NCBI GenBank assembly: GCA_030448265.1
Contig: JAUJNG010000029.1
Coordinates: 1-49,614 of the forward strand
Origin: Abditibacterium sp.
GTDB lineage: Bacteria > Armatimonadota > Abditibacteriia > Abditibacteriales > Abditibacteriaceae
Direction: 5' to 3'
DNA length: 49,614 bases
Shown: in pieces, positions 25,394 through 32,835 of the stretch
Numbering within the stretch: the first letter of the stretch is position 1
How the letters are laid out: each line of letters starts with the position of its first letter
Translations under genes and position numbers: made by a program
The notes under the pieces: generated by a model
What the model saw: only the letters and a program-made list of their open reading frames with translations
The model's database searches: none
What the model was told of the DNA's origin: nothing

Positions 25394-25598
25394 GACCGGT
25401 TCCCTCTCCGCTTGCGGGGAGGGTTAGGGAGGGGCCGAATGTTCAATGTCCCATGTTCGATGTCCTATGTTCAATGTTTGAGCAACAACATAGAACATAG
25501 GACATCGAACGTTGAACCTTGAAATTTGCAACTTCAAATTGAAACTCTTTCGGTTCACCCCTCCCTAACCCTCCCCGCAAGCGGAGAGGGAACCGGTC
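25394..25598. repeat. Nested inverted repeat between murJ and the GNAT gene
   Basis: Outer arms of 41 bases (25394-25434, 25558-25598) are perfectly complementary. Inside, an 18-base pair (25455-25472, 25493-25510; GTTCGATGTCCTATGTTC) forms a second palindrome. The right arm supplies part of the GNAT stop codon. It separates two convergent genes and could stop both transcripts, though it lacks a T tract. Confidence 0.85.
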
Positions 25599-26118
25599 AG
25601 ATGCGCGCCTCAACTTCCAAATCTTTCACCAAATCTGCGACGCGCTCCGTCAGTTCGACCAAATTTCCGTGCGCGTCGAAATAACTCCATTTTTCGTCGT
25701 AAACCGCGCCCGTGGCGCGGTAGCCGAGGCGTTCGTAAAGGCGCCGCGCGTGCGGGTTGTCGAGGTTGACCGAAAGCCCCGACTGCGGAAAACCGCGCTT
25801 GGCGACCAAGATTTCGGCGGCTTCGAGAAGAGTCGAGCCGATGCCCCCGCCGCGAAAAGCAGGGTGGACGCGCAGCGACTGCAAATCGGGAAAGTGGGGA
25901 TGGCTGGGCTTGCCGTTCCACACCACCACGATCTGGCCGATGGGAAAATCGCTCAGATCGGCGACGAGCAGAGTGAAGGCGCCGCTTTGATGGTCGCGCC
26001 AGCACGCTTCATACCAGGAGCGAAGGTCGGGGCCGCCGTGCCATTCCAGCGCGCGAATATCGGCGGCGCGAGCGGGGCGAATCGTGCCCTGGCCCGCGAA
26101 GGAAAAACTCATTACCAT
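25597..26118 (-). CDS. GNAT family N-acetyltransferase
   Basis: 173 residues. GTIRPARAADIRAL opens the fold, LRVHPAFRGGGIGSTLLEAAE (about 102-122) is the acetyl-CoA loop (motif A, Q/RxxGxG/A), and NPHARRLYERLGYRATG is motif B. The substrate is unknown (small molecule or protein N-terminus). The first of two nearby ATGs is preferred because GAGGG lies 7 bases upstream. Confidence 0.88.
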   Translation of the reverse strand: MVMSFSFAGQGTIRPARAADIRALEWHGGPDLRSWYEACWRDHQSGAFTLLVADLSDFPIGQIVVVWNGKPSHPHFPDLQSLRVHPAFRGGGIGSTLLEAAEILVAKRGFPQSGLSVNLDNPHARRLYERLGYRATGAVYDEKWSYFDAHGNLVELTERVADLVKDLEVEARI

Positions 26119-26170
26119 GACGCGCCCTCAATTTTAGCGCGCCCAGCCGATTCGGGAGCGAACAAACGTC

Positions 26171-26599
26171 TCACAGCGCGTTTTCACGCAGCGCGCGCGT
26201 CACTTTTTCGCGCACCTCGGCGCCGTTGAGCGGTTTGAAGATGTAGTGCGCGATGGGCACTTCGGGCGCGCCGATAAAGCGATGTTTGAGCACTTTGTGG
26301 CGGTCGGCCACATAAAGCAGTCCGACATGGCGAAAATGGGACGAATACTGCGCCGCGCCGCGCAAAATCGACGACAGTTCGTAGCCTGGCATATCGGCGA
26401 GATAAGTTCCCAGCAAAACCAGATGCGGCTCGAAATCCTCCAAACCGAAAAGGGCGCTGCGGGCGTCGGCGGCGAGTTGAACGGTGTGGCCCAGTTCCCC
26501 CATCAGGCGCACCAGTTCATCGGCGGCGGCCACTTCGCTTTCGACAATCAAAATGCGATGTCCGGCGAGCGCGGGCAAGGGCGTTATGTCGGGAGGCAT
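26171..26599 (-). CDS. Receiver-domain protein lacking the phospho-acceptor Asp
   Basis: 142 residues. The fold is that of CheY-like receivers: ILIVESE at strand 1, LVLLGTYLADMPGYEL where the phosphorylated Asp should be, and YIFKPLNGAEVREKV with the conserved Lys. The Asp is Gly here and the acidic pair is reduced to Glu-x-Glu, so phosphorylation is unlikely: an atypical receiver, perhaps signalling by binding. No output domain is attached and no kinase is near. A TATAAT at 26636-26641 lies upstream, inside the gap to the SGNH-like gene. Confidence 0.75.
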   Translation of the reverse strand: MPPDITPLPALAGHRILIVESEVAAADELVRLMGELGHTVQLAADARSALFGLEDFEPHLVLLGTYLADMPGYELSSILRGAAQYSSHFRHVGLLYVADRHKVLKHRFIGAPEVPIAHYIFKPLNGAEVREKVTRALRENAL

Positions 26600-26735
26600 G
26601 ACAAGCGGGCGATTCAAAATCGGGACTTTGGCCACATTATAACCGAGAACTGCAACGCCGAAGTTAAGAGCACCGCTTTCCAGACCATGAGCGAAGGCGC
26701 GGAGCGCGGCGCTTCCAAATGGCGCACGACGAGGA

Positions 26736-27419
26736 TTATCTGTCCAGTTTTTCGTCGATGAAGCGGTTGTTATCGAGGGTGCGGGCGATAACTTTGGCGG
26801 CGATCTGGTAGCCCAACCGCGAGGGGTGAAAACCGTCGTTCTGGTCGAAAAAACGGCGATTCGAAGCGCCTTCGGCCACCACCCGTTCGAGTTCGGCTCC
26901 GGCATCGGCCAGGGGCCAGCCTTCGTCCTGGGCGATGGAGCGCGCTTCGTCCAAAAACATCGCCACGCCGTCGGCGAAGCGGGCGCGGGTGGCTTTGCTG
27001 GTGTTGGAAAAGAGCGGCACGCCGTCGAGAAAGCGGTCGCGCGGCGGCGGCGCGGCGAGAAAAAACAGGCGTTTGGCGGTCGTGGTGCGCTCGATTTCAT
27101 CCCAGACGCGGCGCAGCAGATCGCGGTATTCGCTCAGGCCTTCCGGCCCGTCCCAGAACTGCGAGTAAGCGCACGATTCGACCACCGCGATGCCAGGATT
27201 GTCGAAGGCCAGATAACGCACTTTGCGGCCCTCACGCTCGTAATCGGCGGAAACGCGCAGCAGGGCGTTGCCGGCGCGCGAGCCGTCGAGTCCGTGATTT
27301 TGAATTTGAAACGTCGAGCGGGTGTAAAGGCGCTCCAGTTCGGCGCTCAGTTCGGGGCAGTTAGGGCCCCAGCGCGCGAAAATGCCGTCGCCCAGGAGGG
27401 CGAGTGAAAAATCGTTCAT
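26736..27419 (-). CDS. SGNH/GDSL-like hydrolase-fold protein with altered nucleophile
   Basis: 227 residues. The N-terminal block reads ALLGDGIFARWG instead of GDS, so the nucleophilic Ser is Gly. NHGLDGSRAGN fits block II and DGFHPSRLGYQIAAKV fits block V (Asp-x-x-His), so the rest of the scaffold is intact. Either a non-catalytic, binding version or a divergent enzyme using another residue. No signal peptide. Separated from the receiver gene by about 136 bases. Confidence 0.65.
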   Translation of the reverse strand: MNDFSLALLGDGIFARWGPNCPELSAELERLYTRSTFQIQNHGLDGSRAGNALLRVSADYEREGRKVRYLAFDNPGIAVVESCAYSQFWDGPEGLSEYRDLLRRVWDEIERTTTAKRLFFLAAPPPRDRFLDGVPLFSNTSKATRARFADGVAMFLDEARSIAQDEGWPLADAGAELERVVAEGASNRRFFDQNDGFHPSRLGYQIAAKVIARTLDNNRFIDEKLDR

Positions 27420-27482
27420 GTTTGAGGTGGGAGTTTAGCGGCGTTTTGGCGCTTGCCCGCGTTGCGGCGTTTTCCCGTCGCT

Positions 27483-27650
27483 CCGCTTCGCGGCCCTCAC
27501 CCGTCGCTTCGCGCCACCCTCTCCCGCAAGCGGGAGAAGGACAAAGCGCGCACCTTCAACCGAGCAGTGAAAACACGAAAGTAAGAATGTGTCCTTCTCC
27601 CGCTTGCGGGAGAGGGTGGCGCGAAGCGACGGGTGAGGGCCGCGAAGCGG
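27483..27650. repeat. Inverted repeat, perfect 60-base arms (same family as 18449-18598)
   Basis: Arms 27483-27542 and 27591-27650 are fully complementary around a 48-base centre. The CACCCTCTCCC-GCAAGCGGGAGAAGGA core is shared with the element near rimM. It lies between the RNase G and SGNH-like genes. Confidence 0.9.
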
Positions 27651-27659
27651 GCAAGGCAA

Positions 27660-29315
27660 TCATCCCCCCGCGATTCGTCCCACCGCGAAATGCCGCCCCA
27701 CTTCGACAATCTCCACCAAAACGCGTCCTTCGTTCGCTTTGAGTTCGCCCAAGGCTTCAAGCGAAATCAAGGTGTGACTTGCCAGCGCGAACTGCGGCGC
27801 CTCGCGCGGATAGAACGGCCCACGCGCCGCAATCGGAACCAGCGCGCCTGCCGCCAGATCGCCCGCGAGCGCTACGCCAGGCACGATGCGCTCGAAACGA
27901 ACCTCATCGCGCGCGAAAGAGGCGTCGGCGCGCAGGCGCAGTCGGGCGCCGGTTTCGGCTTCGAAGTCGCGCGCCCATTCGCCGTCATCGCCCAGAAACT
28001 GGCACGCGGCTTCGGGATGCAGAGTCACCAAAAGGCCCATCTGCGGATTTTGCAGCGCCATGGCGCGCGCGCGGCGCCGCGCTTCGATGGCGATGCTCGC
28101 CTCGCGCGCGATGCTGCCGGTGCCCTCGCAGGTCGGGCACGGCTCGTTGACGATTTTTTGCAGCGACTGCCCTTCGCGCCGCCGCGTCATCTCCACCAGT
28201 CCCGACGGCGAGATTTGCACGATGCGAGTGCGATTGCGGTCGTGTCGCAAGGCGGCTTCGAGCGCGTTGAGAACCCGCACGCGGTCGCGGGTTTTGTCCA
28301 TGTCGATGAAATCGACCACGATGATGCCGCCCAGATCGCGCAGGCGCAACTGGCGCGCGAGTTCTTCGACCGCTTCCAGATTGGTGGTCACCACGGTTTC
28401 TCCGAGCGTCTTTTTGCCGACAAATTTGCCGGTATTGACATCGATGGCGCACAGCGCTTCGGCCTCGTCGATGACGAGGCCGCCGCCGCTTGGAAGCGGC
28501 ACGGCGCGCTGGCCCGCCAGGCGAACCTCGTTTTCCACCCCGAAACGCTCGAAAAGCGGCGCTGGGCCGCGATATTGTTCCAGACGAGACAGCAGTTGGG
28601 GCGCGAAAGCGCGAATTTGCGCTTCGAACACCGCGAAAAACGCGGGCGAGTCGATGAAAATCGCGGTCACGTCGTCCGAGAGCCGGTCGCGCGCGATGCG
28701 GCCCAGAAGTCCCACATCTTCGTGAATCAGCAGGGGCGCGCGTGCGCCCGCCGCGGTTTCGGTGATGGCGCGAAGTTGGTGCAGCAGTAAAGAAATATCG
28801 GCGCTCAGTTGGGATTCACTGGCGTTGTCGGCCTCGGTGCGAATGATGAGGCCGTGATCGAGGGGCCGCAGCCGGTCGGCGAGGCGGCGCAGGCGGGCGC
28901 GCTCTTCTTCACTCTCGATGCGTTTGGAAACGCCGACTGAGTCGCCGCCCGCGACCAGAATCGCGTAGCGGCCAGGCAGGGAAAGCCGCGTCGTGACGCG
29001 CGCGCCCTTGGCGCCCACGGCGGGCCGCGCGACCTGAACCAGCAGTTCCTGCCCCGTTTTGAGCGCGGCGGAAATCGGCGCGCTGCGCTGCGCGCCCGCG
29101 ACATCGCCGACATAAAGCAGCGCGTTGCGCTTGTGCCCGATGTCCACGAACGCGGCGTCCATGCCTGGTAGGATATTTTCGACGCGGCCCAGATAAATGT
29201 TGCCCAGCATGCGCGCGTCGCGTTCGATGTCGAGGTCGAACAAACGCCCGTCGCGCACTTCGGCGACGCGGATTTCGGGCGGCTCGACATTGACAAGAAA
29301 CAAGCGCTGGCTCAT
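27660..29315 (-). CDS. rng: Ribonuclease G/E family endoribonuclease
   Basis: 551 residues. Cleaves single-stranded RNA in rRNA maturation and mRNA decay. An S1 domain is inserted near the N-terminus (NIYLGRVENILPGMDAAFVDIGHKRNALLYVGDV), the catalytic Asp pair lies in CAIDVNTGKFVG and GGIIVVDFIDM, and CPTCEGTG is the zinc link. It lacks the long C-terminal scaffold of enteric RNase E, so RNase G is the closer name. In many genomes it precedes rplU-rpmA; here it does not. Confidence 0.93.
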   Translation of the reverse strand: MSQRLFLVNVEPPEIRVAEVRDGRLFDLDIERDARMLGNIYLGRVENILPGMDAAFVDIGHKRNALLYVGDVAGAQRSAPISAALKTGQELLVQVARPAVGAKGARVTTRLSLPGRYAILVAGGDSVGVSKRIESEEERARLRRLADRLRPLDHGLIIRTEADNASESQLSADISLLLHQLRAITETAAGARAPLLIHEDVGLLGRIARDRLSDDVTAIFIDSPAFFAVFEAQIRAFAPQLLSRLEQYRGPAPLFERFGVENEVRLAGQRAVPLPSGGGLVIDEAEALCAIDVNTGKFVGKKTLGETVVTTNLEAVEELARQLRLRDLGGIIVVDFIDMDKTRDRVRVLNALEAALRHDRNRTRIVQISPSGLVEMTRRREGQSLQKIVNEPCPTCEGTGSIAREASIAIEARRRARAMALQNPQMGLLVTLHPEAACQFLGDDGEWARDFEAETGARLRLRADASFARDEVRFERIVPGVALAGDLAAGALVPIAARGPFYPREAPQFALASHTLISLEALGELKANEGRVLVEIVEVGRHFAVGRIAGG

Positions 29316-29393
29316 GGCAGGAGGAAAATTGGCGCGGCGAGTTTAACGCACGGCCCGCCGCGCCTCGATTTTTCGGTTAAAATGGACGGCGCC

Positions 29394-31589
29394 ATGAGCT
29401 TTCAACCCACCGAATTGCGCCACGTTTCCTACGCCTGGGATGACCAGATTGCATCAAATCTCGACCCCGTGGGCCGTCTGATTTACCGTTCCAACCTGCT
29501 GGGCGGCGATGGCCGCGTCACCAACACCGGCGGCGGAAACACCTCGGCCAAACTGCGCGAAATCGACCCGCTTTCGGGCGAAGAGGTCGAAGTTTTGTGG
29601 GTCAAAGGCTCTGGCGGCGATCTGCGAACCGCCAAACGCGAGAATTTTTCCAGCCTCTATCAAGACAAACTGCTGGCCTTGCAGGGTCTTTACGCCCGCA
29701 AACCCGATCGCGGCCCCAAAACCCCCGCCGAAGACGAAATGGTCGCGCTCTACGCGCAGGCGACTTTCAATTTGAACCCGCGTGCCAGTTCGATTGATAC
29801 GCCCTTGCACGCTTTCGTGCCCTTCAAACACGTCGATCACACTCATCCCAACGCCGTTATCGCCGTCGCCGCGAGCAAAGATGGCGAGGCGCTGACGCGC
29901 GAAATTTACGGCGACGACGTGATCTGGACGCCCTGGCTGCGACCTGGCTTTGAACTGGGCCTGGCGATGCAGGAAATCATCGCAAAACATCCAAACGCCA
30001 AAGGCATCATGATGGGCGCTCACGGCCTCATCAACTGGGCCAACGATGACAAAGAATGCTATGAACTGAGTCTCGAACTCATCGAACGCGCGGCGCGCTT
30101 CATTGAAAGCAGAGATAAGGGCGAAAACACCTTTGGCGGCGCGAAATTCCAATCGCTCGACGAGGAAAAACGGCGTGCATCTCTGGTAGAAATTCTGCCC
30201 TGGCTGCGCGGTCAGGTTTCGCAGAAAGCGCGTTTCATCGGCACAATTCAGGACGATGAGACCACGCTGCGCTTCGTCAACTCCAATGACGCGGCGCGCC
30301 TCTCGGAACTGGGAACGAGCTGCCCCGACCATTTTCTACGCACCAAAATCAAGCCGCTTTACGTCGGATGGAACCCACAAAGCGAAGATAGCGCCGCCCT
30401 CAAAACGAAACTGGGCGAAGCGTTAACCAAATATCGCGCCGATTATGCGAACTACTACGAAACCTGCAGGCGCGACGATTCGCCCGCGATGCGCGATCCC
30501 AATCCGACAGTGATTCTCATTCCTGGTTTGGGAATGATCGCGTGGGGCAAAGACAAAAGCGAAAGCCGCGTCACCGCAGAGTTTTACGGCTGTGCCATCG
30601 AAGTGATGCGGGGCGCGGAAGCGATTTCAAGTTACCAGGCGCTGCCACAACAGGAAGCCTTCGATATCGAATACTGGCTGCTCGAAGAAGCGAAATTGCA
30701 GCGCATGCCGAAGGAAAAAGACCTGGCGCGGCAAGTCGTTGCTGTGATTGGAGCCGGAAGCGGCATCGGGCGCGAAGTGGCGCACCGCATCGCGCCCGAA
30801 GGCGCCCACATCGTTGCGATAGATTTGAATCAAGAATCGGCGCAGAAAACGGCGGACGAACTGAGCGAACTGCTCGGCCAGGGCATTGGCGTGGCGGGAA
30901 GCGGGATTTCGGGCTGCGGCCCCGCGATTGGCGTTGCCGCCAACATCACCGACCGCGCCAGCATCAAGGCGGCTCTCGATCAAGCGGTTTTGGCGTATGG
31001 CGGCCTTGACGCCATCGCAGTGACGGCGGGCATTTTCGTGGCTCCCGATACGACCGGCCATATCCCCGACGACAAATGGGCGCTCACCTTCGCCATCAAT
31101 GTCACCGGCCTCTATCTGGTCGCCGACGAAGCTTTCCACTCGCTCCTGAAGTATCAAAATTTGCCCGCGCGCATCATTTTGACGACATCGGCCAACGCCG
31201 TCGTCGCCAAAAAAGGCTCTCTGGCCTACGACACTTCCAAAGCCGCCGCCAACCACTTGGTGCGCGAACTGGCGGTGGAATTGGCGCCGCTCGTGCGCGT
31301 CAACGGCGTGGCGCCCGCGACGGTGGTCAAAGGCAGCGCGATGTTCCCGCGCGAGCGCGTCATCGCTTCGCTCGCCAAATACGACATCCCCTATGCGCAA
31401 GACGAAGCCGACGATTCGCTGACCGGCAAACTGGCGCAGTTTTACGCCGACCGCACGCTTACCAAAACGCCCATCGAGCCCGAAGACCAGGCCGAAGCGT
31501 TTTATATTCTGCTGACGGAAAAACTGAGCAAAACGACGGGGCAAATCATCACCGTCGATGGCGGGCTGCACGAAGCATTTCTGCGGTAA
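29394..31589 (+). CDS. Bifunctional rhamnulose-1-phosphate aldolase / short-chain dehydrogenase
   Basis: 731 residues from the second ATG, which fits the family N-terminus; a first ATG lies at 29382. The front half is a class II aldolase: NTGGGNTSAKL, WVKGSGGDLRTA, and metal ligands HVDHTHPNAV and GAHGLINW. It splits rhamnulose-1-phosphate to DHAP and lactaldehyde. The back half is a Rossmann dehydrogenase (AVIGAGSGIGREVAHRIA, catalytic YDTSKAAANHLV) that would oxidise the lactaldehyde. The fused form is known in soil bacteria. Rhamnose is abundant in pectin, in keeping with the glycosidase block, although no other rhamnose gene is here. A TAAAAT box just before the start may serve as its -10. 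Confidence 0.93.
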   Translation: MSFQPTELRHVSYAWDDQIASNLDPVGRLIYRSNLLGGDGRVTNTGGGNTSAKLREIDPLSGEEVEVLWVKGSGGDLRTAKRENFSSLYQDKLLALQGLYARKPDRGPKTPAEDEMVALYAQATFNLNPRASSIDTPLHAFVPFKHVDHTHPNAVIAVAASKDGEALTREIYGDDVIWTPWLRPGFELGLAMQEIIAKHPNAKGIMMGAHGLINWANDDKECYELSLELIERAARFIESRDKGENTFGGAKFQSLDEEKRRASLVEILPWLRGQVSQKARFIGTIQDDETTLRFVNSNDAARLSELGTSCPDHFLRTKIKPLYVGWNPQSEDSAALKTKLGEALTKYRADYANYYETCRRDDSPAMRDPNPTVILIPGLGMIAWGKDKSESRVTAEFYGCAIEVMRGAEAISSYQALPQQEAFDIEYWLLEEAKLQRMPKEKDLARQVVAVIGAGSGIGREVAHRIAPEGAHIVAIDLNQESAQKTADELSELLGQGIGVAGSGISGCGPAIGVAANITDRASIKAALDQAVLAYGGLDAIAVTAGIFVAPDTTGHIPDDKWALTFAINVTGLYLVADEAFHSLLKYQNLPARIILTTSANAVVAKKGSLAYDTSKAAANHLVRELAVELAPLVRVNGVAPATVVKGSAMFPRERVIASLAKYDIPYAQDEADDSLTGKLAQFYADRTLTKTPIEPEDQAEAFYILLTEKLSKTTGQIITVDGGLHEAFLR

Positions 31590-31653
31590 AAAGTCTATTG
31601 AAAGAGAAGCTGGAGCGAAAACCTGCGTGTTTCTGGACTTAGGGAGTTGAACT

Positions 31654-32034
31654 ATGGCTTGGCAGCAAAATCTCAACCTGAATATCACAATCGTGCGCGA
31701 TGAATACGGTTATTACGCCGAATGTGCCGAACTGCCTGGTTCACAGGCGCAAGGCAACTCGGTGCATGAAGTTTTGAGCAATCTGGAAGTCGGTATTGTG
31801 AGTGGCTTGCAACGGCAAATCGATAACGCCAAAAATACTCTCACCGGAGATGAAGATCTGGGCCATTATCAGCAAGCTCGTGATGCGCTCGCCGGTGCGG
31901 GCTTCATCACCTTGAAGCGTGAAAATGGCATCGAAGTTTGGGTGCGAGGCAATGCTGTGGTTAATTTGCCCATAGAGAAAACCTTGCACCCCAAGTTGTC
32001 GGCCCACATTCGCTCTTATCTCATGCAGAAGTAA
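31654..32034 (+). CDS. HicB-like antitoxin fused to a HicA-like domain
   Basis: 126 residues with AGGGAG ahead of the ATG. The front half (1-55) is HicB-like: ITIVRDEYGYYAECAELPG followed by SVHEVLSNLEVGI, the partial RNase H fold of HicB antitoxins. The rear half (about 70-123) follows the HicA pattern: ARDALAGAGFITLKR, a short beta hairpin, then LHPKLSAHIRSYL, where HicA has GTLRSILKQ. The catalytic His of HicA (normally GSH) is Asn-Gly-Ile here, so a toxic RNase is unlikely. A plain HicB protein with an unusual C-terminus is the alternative. No separate hicA is seen. Confidence 0.6.
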   Translation: MAWQQNLNLNITIVRDEYGYYAECAELPGSQAQGNSVHEVLSNLEVGIVSGLQRQIDNAKNTLTGDEDLGHYQQARDALAGAGFITLKRENGIEVWVRGNAVVNLPIEKTLHPKLSAHIRSYLMQK

Positions 32035-32139
32035 GGAGCCGAATCAAACCAGGGGACTCTCCGCCGAAGCGAGAATCACACCAGGAAGCAAGGTTATATG
32101 TCCGTTGAAATTGTCTCCGCAGTCGCTGCGAAAAGGGAG

Positions 32140-32820
32140 TTAACGCGGCTGCCATTGTTTGATGTCGAGTAGGGCGTCGAAGGTTTTCCATTTGACGTGC
32201 CCATCGGCGAAAGCGACGTTGGCGCCGTAGTTGTGCCGGTTGCCCAAATCAGTGAAGTCACGAGGATTTTGGGGCACTCCGTTAATGAAAGTGCCCCCAT
32301 ACGGATTGCTAAAAATAGCGCGGCCACCCTTTCCATCGCAAAAGAGAATGGTTTCCGATGGAGCGCGCAACCGCATTTCATTAAATCGCCCAGTGAGGCT
32401 GGAGAAAGTGTTGAGATCGTAACTGCCGTCCCAGTCATGGAATGGAAATTCTGGGTCATCGGTCGATTCCGAAGCGGGGCAGCCAGGGCGAAAATCACCG
32501 TAGGCAAAGGAAGGGCAGCGAAAAACAGTTGTCGAGCGGGTATAGGGATAGATTTGCTCGGCCCATCCGCAGTTTGGTGTCACAATCATCACTGGATGAA
32601 AGCCCTTATGATCATCCACATAGAGCCGAAACGCCGCTCCGATTTGACGCAGGTTGGAAGCACAGGTCGAGGTTCGCACCGAGTTTCTGGCACGGCTGAA
32701 AACGGGCAGCAGGATAGCCGTCAACAGGGCGAGGATACCTAGCACGATTAAAATTTCGACCAGCGTGAAACCCCATCTTTTCGTGTATCTCAGGGGCATG
32801 ACTTTTGACATCCTTTTCAT
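32140..32820 (-). CDS. Prepilin-like protein with H-X9-DG motif
   Basis: 226 residues. WGFTLVEILIVLGILALLTAILLPVFSRAR is the class III prepilin helix, with Glu at +5, and RHNYGANVAFADGHVKW is the C-terminal H-X9-DG motif. It starts 15 bases after the STN-like gene stops, so the two form an operon, and it is the second such protein in the window. Role at the surface unknown. Confidence 0.88.
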   Translation of the reverse strand: MKRMSKVMPLRYTKRWGFTLVEILIVLGILALLTAILLPVFSRARNSVRTSTCASNLRQIGAAFRLYVDDHKGFHPVMIVTPNCGWAEQIYPYTRSTTVFRCPSFAYGDFRPGCPASESTDDPEFPFHDWDGSYDLNTFSSLTGRFNEMRLRAPSETILFCDGKGGRAIFSNPYGGTFINGVPQNPRDFTDLGNRHNYGANVAFADGHVKWKTFDALLDIKQWQPR

Positions 32821-32835
32821 TTTTGCCGGTGCCGC

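Noticed and set aside
25394..25598. Nested inverted repeat as a transposon (MITE) with target duplication
   Set aside because: No convincing direct repeats flank the arms, so I list it only as an inverted repeat.
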